NCBI GenBank assembly: GCA_024683115.1
Contig: JAIKYM010000019.1
Coordinates: 1 to 7,089, forward strand
Source of the DNA: Bacilli bacterium
GTDB taxonomy: Bacteria; Bacillota_I; Bacilli_A; RF39; UBA660
Direction of reading: 5' to 3'
Length of the DNA: 7,089 nucleotides
Made by a program: the position numbers and the translations under genes. Within the stretch, counting starts at the first letter, position 1. Each line of letters opens with the position of its first letter. Shown piece by piece: positions 6,457 through 7,089 of the stretch. The notes under the pieces are model-generated. The model saw only the letters and a program-made list of their open reading frames with translations. It was not told the DNA's origin and searched no databases.

Positions 6457-7001
6457 TGAAAAAGAAAGATAATAAGGAAAAGAAAAATATTACATTTATG
6501 GATATAATAAATAGCCCACGTACTGTTATTATATTTATGATATGTTTCATGTTAGCTTTGGTGTTCTGGGTACTATCATTGAATAATAAGATTAAGTTTT
6601 ATACAGGACAAATATCTAGCGATGATTTAGCTATAGCTGAAGTTATTTATTATACTGATCATAAATTAACTTATTTATTTGCTAATAATGCTATTTACAG
6701 TGGTGAAGATAAAGAAATATATAAGTTTAAAATTAAATATGTAGTTGAAATAGATGGCAAGGAAAATGTTATAGAAGAATTTGAAACTTCTTTTGACGAA
6801 AAACAAAGTCTAAAAACAATGATATTAGCATATTCTAAGTTTAAAGTAGTCGATTTAAAAACTATGTCTAAACAAGTGTTTACTAAAGAGATGAAAGATA
6901 ATATTAAGAATCTAAAATTAGTTATTAATGCTAGTACTAAAAAGGATTCTGATTACGATATTAATCTTAAATATGATGTACAATTAGAAAAAGTTAATTA
7001 A
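6456..7001 (+). CDS. Hypothetical bitopic membrane protein, 181 aa, coupled to the PBP gene
   Basis: I do not recognise this family. It is clearly a gene: AAGGAG (6445-6450) lies 5 bases before ATG 6456, the start overlaps the PBP stop as TAATG, and a terminator follows directly. The protein has a very basic cytoplasmic tail (MKKKDNKEKK), one membrane segment (about 23-42, IIFMICFMLALVFWVLSL) with the N-terminus predicted inside, and an extracytoplasmic part of about 138 residues. That part is rich in alternating hydrophobic and charged residues, suggesting beta strands (for example YKFKIKYVVEIDG at 89-101 and INLKYDVQLEKV at 169-180), with a probable helix around 113-130. There is no lipobox, catalytic motif or coiled coil. 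As the last gene of the mraZ-rsmH-ftsL-pbp operon it is probably made in step with the PBP and may act in septum or wall synthesis. That role is inferred from position only. Confidence 0.9.
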   Translation: MKKKDNKEKKNITFMDIINSPRTVIIFMICFMLALVFWVLSLNNKIKFYTGQISSDDLAIAEVIYYTDHKLTYLFANNAIYSGEDKEIYKFKIKYVVEIDGKENVIEEFETSFDEKQSLKTMILAYSKFKVVDLKTMSKQVFTKEMKDNIKNLKLVINASTKKDSDYDINLKYDVQLEKVN

Positions 7002-7002
7002 T

Positions 7003-7036
7003 AAAATAAGAATGTATTTATATTCTTATTTTTTTT
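7003..7036 (+). terminator. Rho-independent terminator of the division operon
   Basis: Perfect 11-bp stem, 7003-7013 (AAAATAAGAAT) with 7022-7032 (ATTCTTATTTT), an 8-base loop, and eight T (7029-7036). It begins two bases after the last stop codon of the operon. The stem is nearly all A-T (one G-C pair per arm), so its strength depends on length. The A-run on the left arm could also allow termination on the opposite strand. Confidence 0.8.
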
Positions 7037-7045
7037 GTTTATAAT
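7017..7045 (+). promoter_or_regulatory. Possible promoter of the gene at the right edge
   Basis: TATAAT (7040-7045) is a perfect -10 hexamer. With a 17-bp spacer, the -35 is TTTATA (7017-7022), four of six matches, lying in the loop of the preceding terminator. Transcription would start near 7052, leaving a leader of only about 10 bases. In such A/T-rich sequence a TATAAT may arise by chance. Confidence 0.5.
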
Positions 7046-7061
7046 ATATTTGGTGAGTGAT

Positions 7062-7089
7062 ATGATTAGAAGAGTTTTTAAATCGACTA
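7062..7089 (+). CDS. Start of an unidentified gene (3' end outside window)
   Basis: ATG 7062 follows GGTGAG (7052-7057) by 4 bases and opens MIRRVFKST before the window ends. Nine residues are too few to identify it. An in-frame GTG at 7053 is a less likely start. By its place after a PBP in a division cluster mraY might be expected, but the opening residues do not positively support that, and the gene appears to lie in a separate transcription unit. Confidence 0.5.

Overview
This is a strongly AT-rich, tightly packed bacterial chromosome segment with every supported gene on the + strand. Gene order and content point to a low-GC member of the Bacillota (Bacilli or a wall-bearing lineage near the Mollicutes). 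It carries a divisome and peptidoglycan gene set (mraZ, rsmH, ftsL, class B PBP with PASTA domains), an endonuclease-type MutL, and consensus sigma-A-type promoters. Trp is read from TGG, and all eight visible stop codons are TAA or TAG, so the standard bacterial code fits. The MraZ operator repeats have the form AAAGTGG-N3, which resembles the operator described for Mollicutes. The species cannot be named from this window.

Layout. (1) Positions 2-217 are the 3' end of a gene whose product resembles the C-terminus of the ribosome-assembly GTPase YqeH; it overlaps the start of mutL by 8 bases. (2) Positions 210-1991 are mutL, the mismatch-repair ATPase/endonuclease, ended by a hairpin that contains its own stop codon. 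(3) Positions 2057-2461 are an unrecognised 134-residue soluble protein in what looks like a one-gene transcription unit, with a perfect-hexamer promoter and a good terminator. (4) Positions 2462-2608 are the control region of the division cluster, with an A/T-rich promoter and five AGTGG-like boxes in helical phase (2 upstream, 3 downstream of the -10), the expected MraZ operator. (5) Positions 2609-7001 form a five-gene operon: mraZ, rsmH, ftsL, pbp (PBP2B/FtsI type) and an unrecognised 181-residue bitopic membrane protein. Gene junctions overlap or are separated by at most 14 bases, and the operon ends in a clear terminator at 7003-7036. (6) A possible new promoter and the first codons of another gene fill positions 7037-7089.

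How it works together. MraZ is expected to repress the operon from the boxes around its own promoter. RsmH methylates 16S rRNA. FtsL and the class B PBP act together in septal peptidoglycan synthesis. The final gene encodes a small membrane-anchored extracytoplasmic protein, translationally coupled to the PBP, and may be an accessory of the same process. mraY, murD, ftsW and murG do not follow within the window, so the division cluster is shortened or split here.

Most of the window is ordinary core genome, and I see no mobile element, CRISPR array, tRNA or rRNA. The items most worth a second look are the five-box operator, the two unknown proteins, and a C-ending-codon pocket with dyad symmetry inside mraZ.
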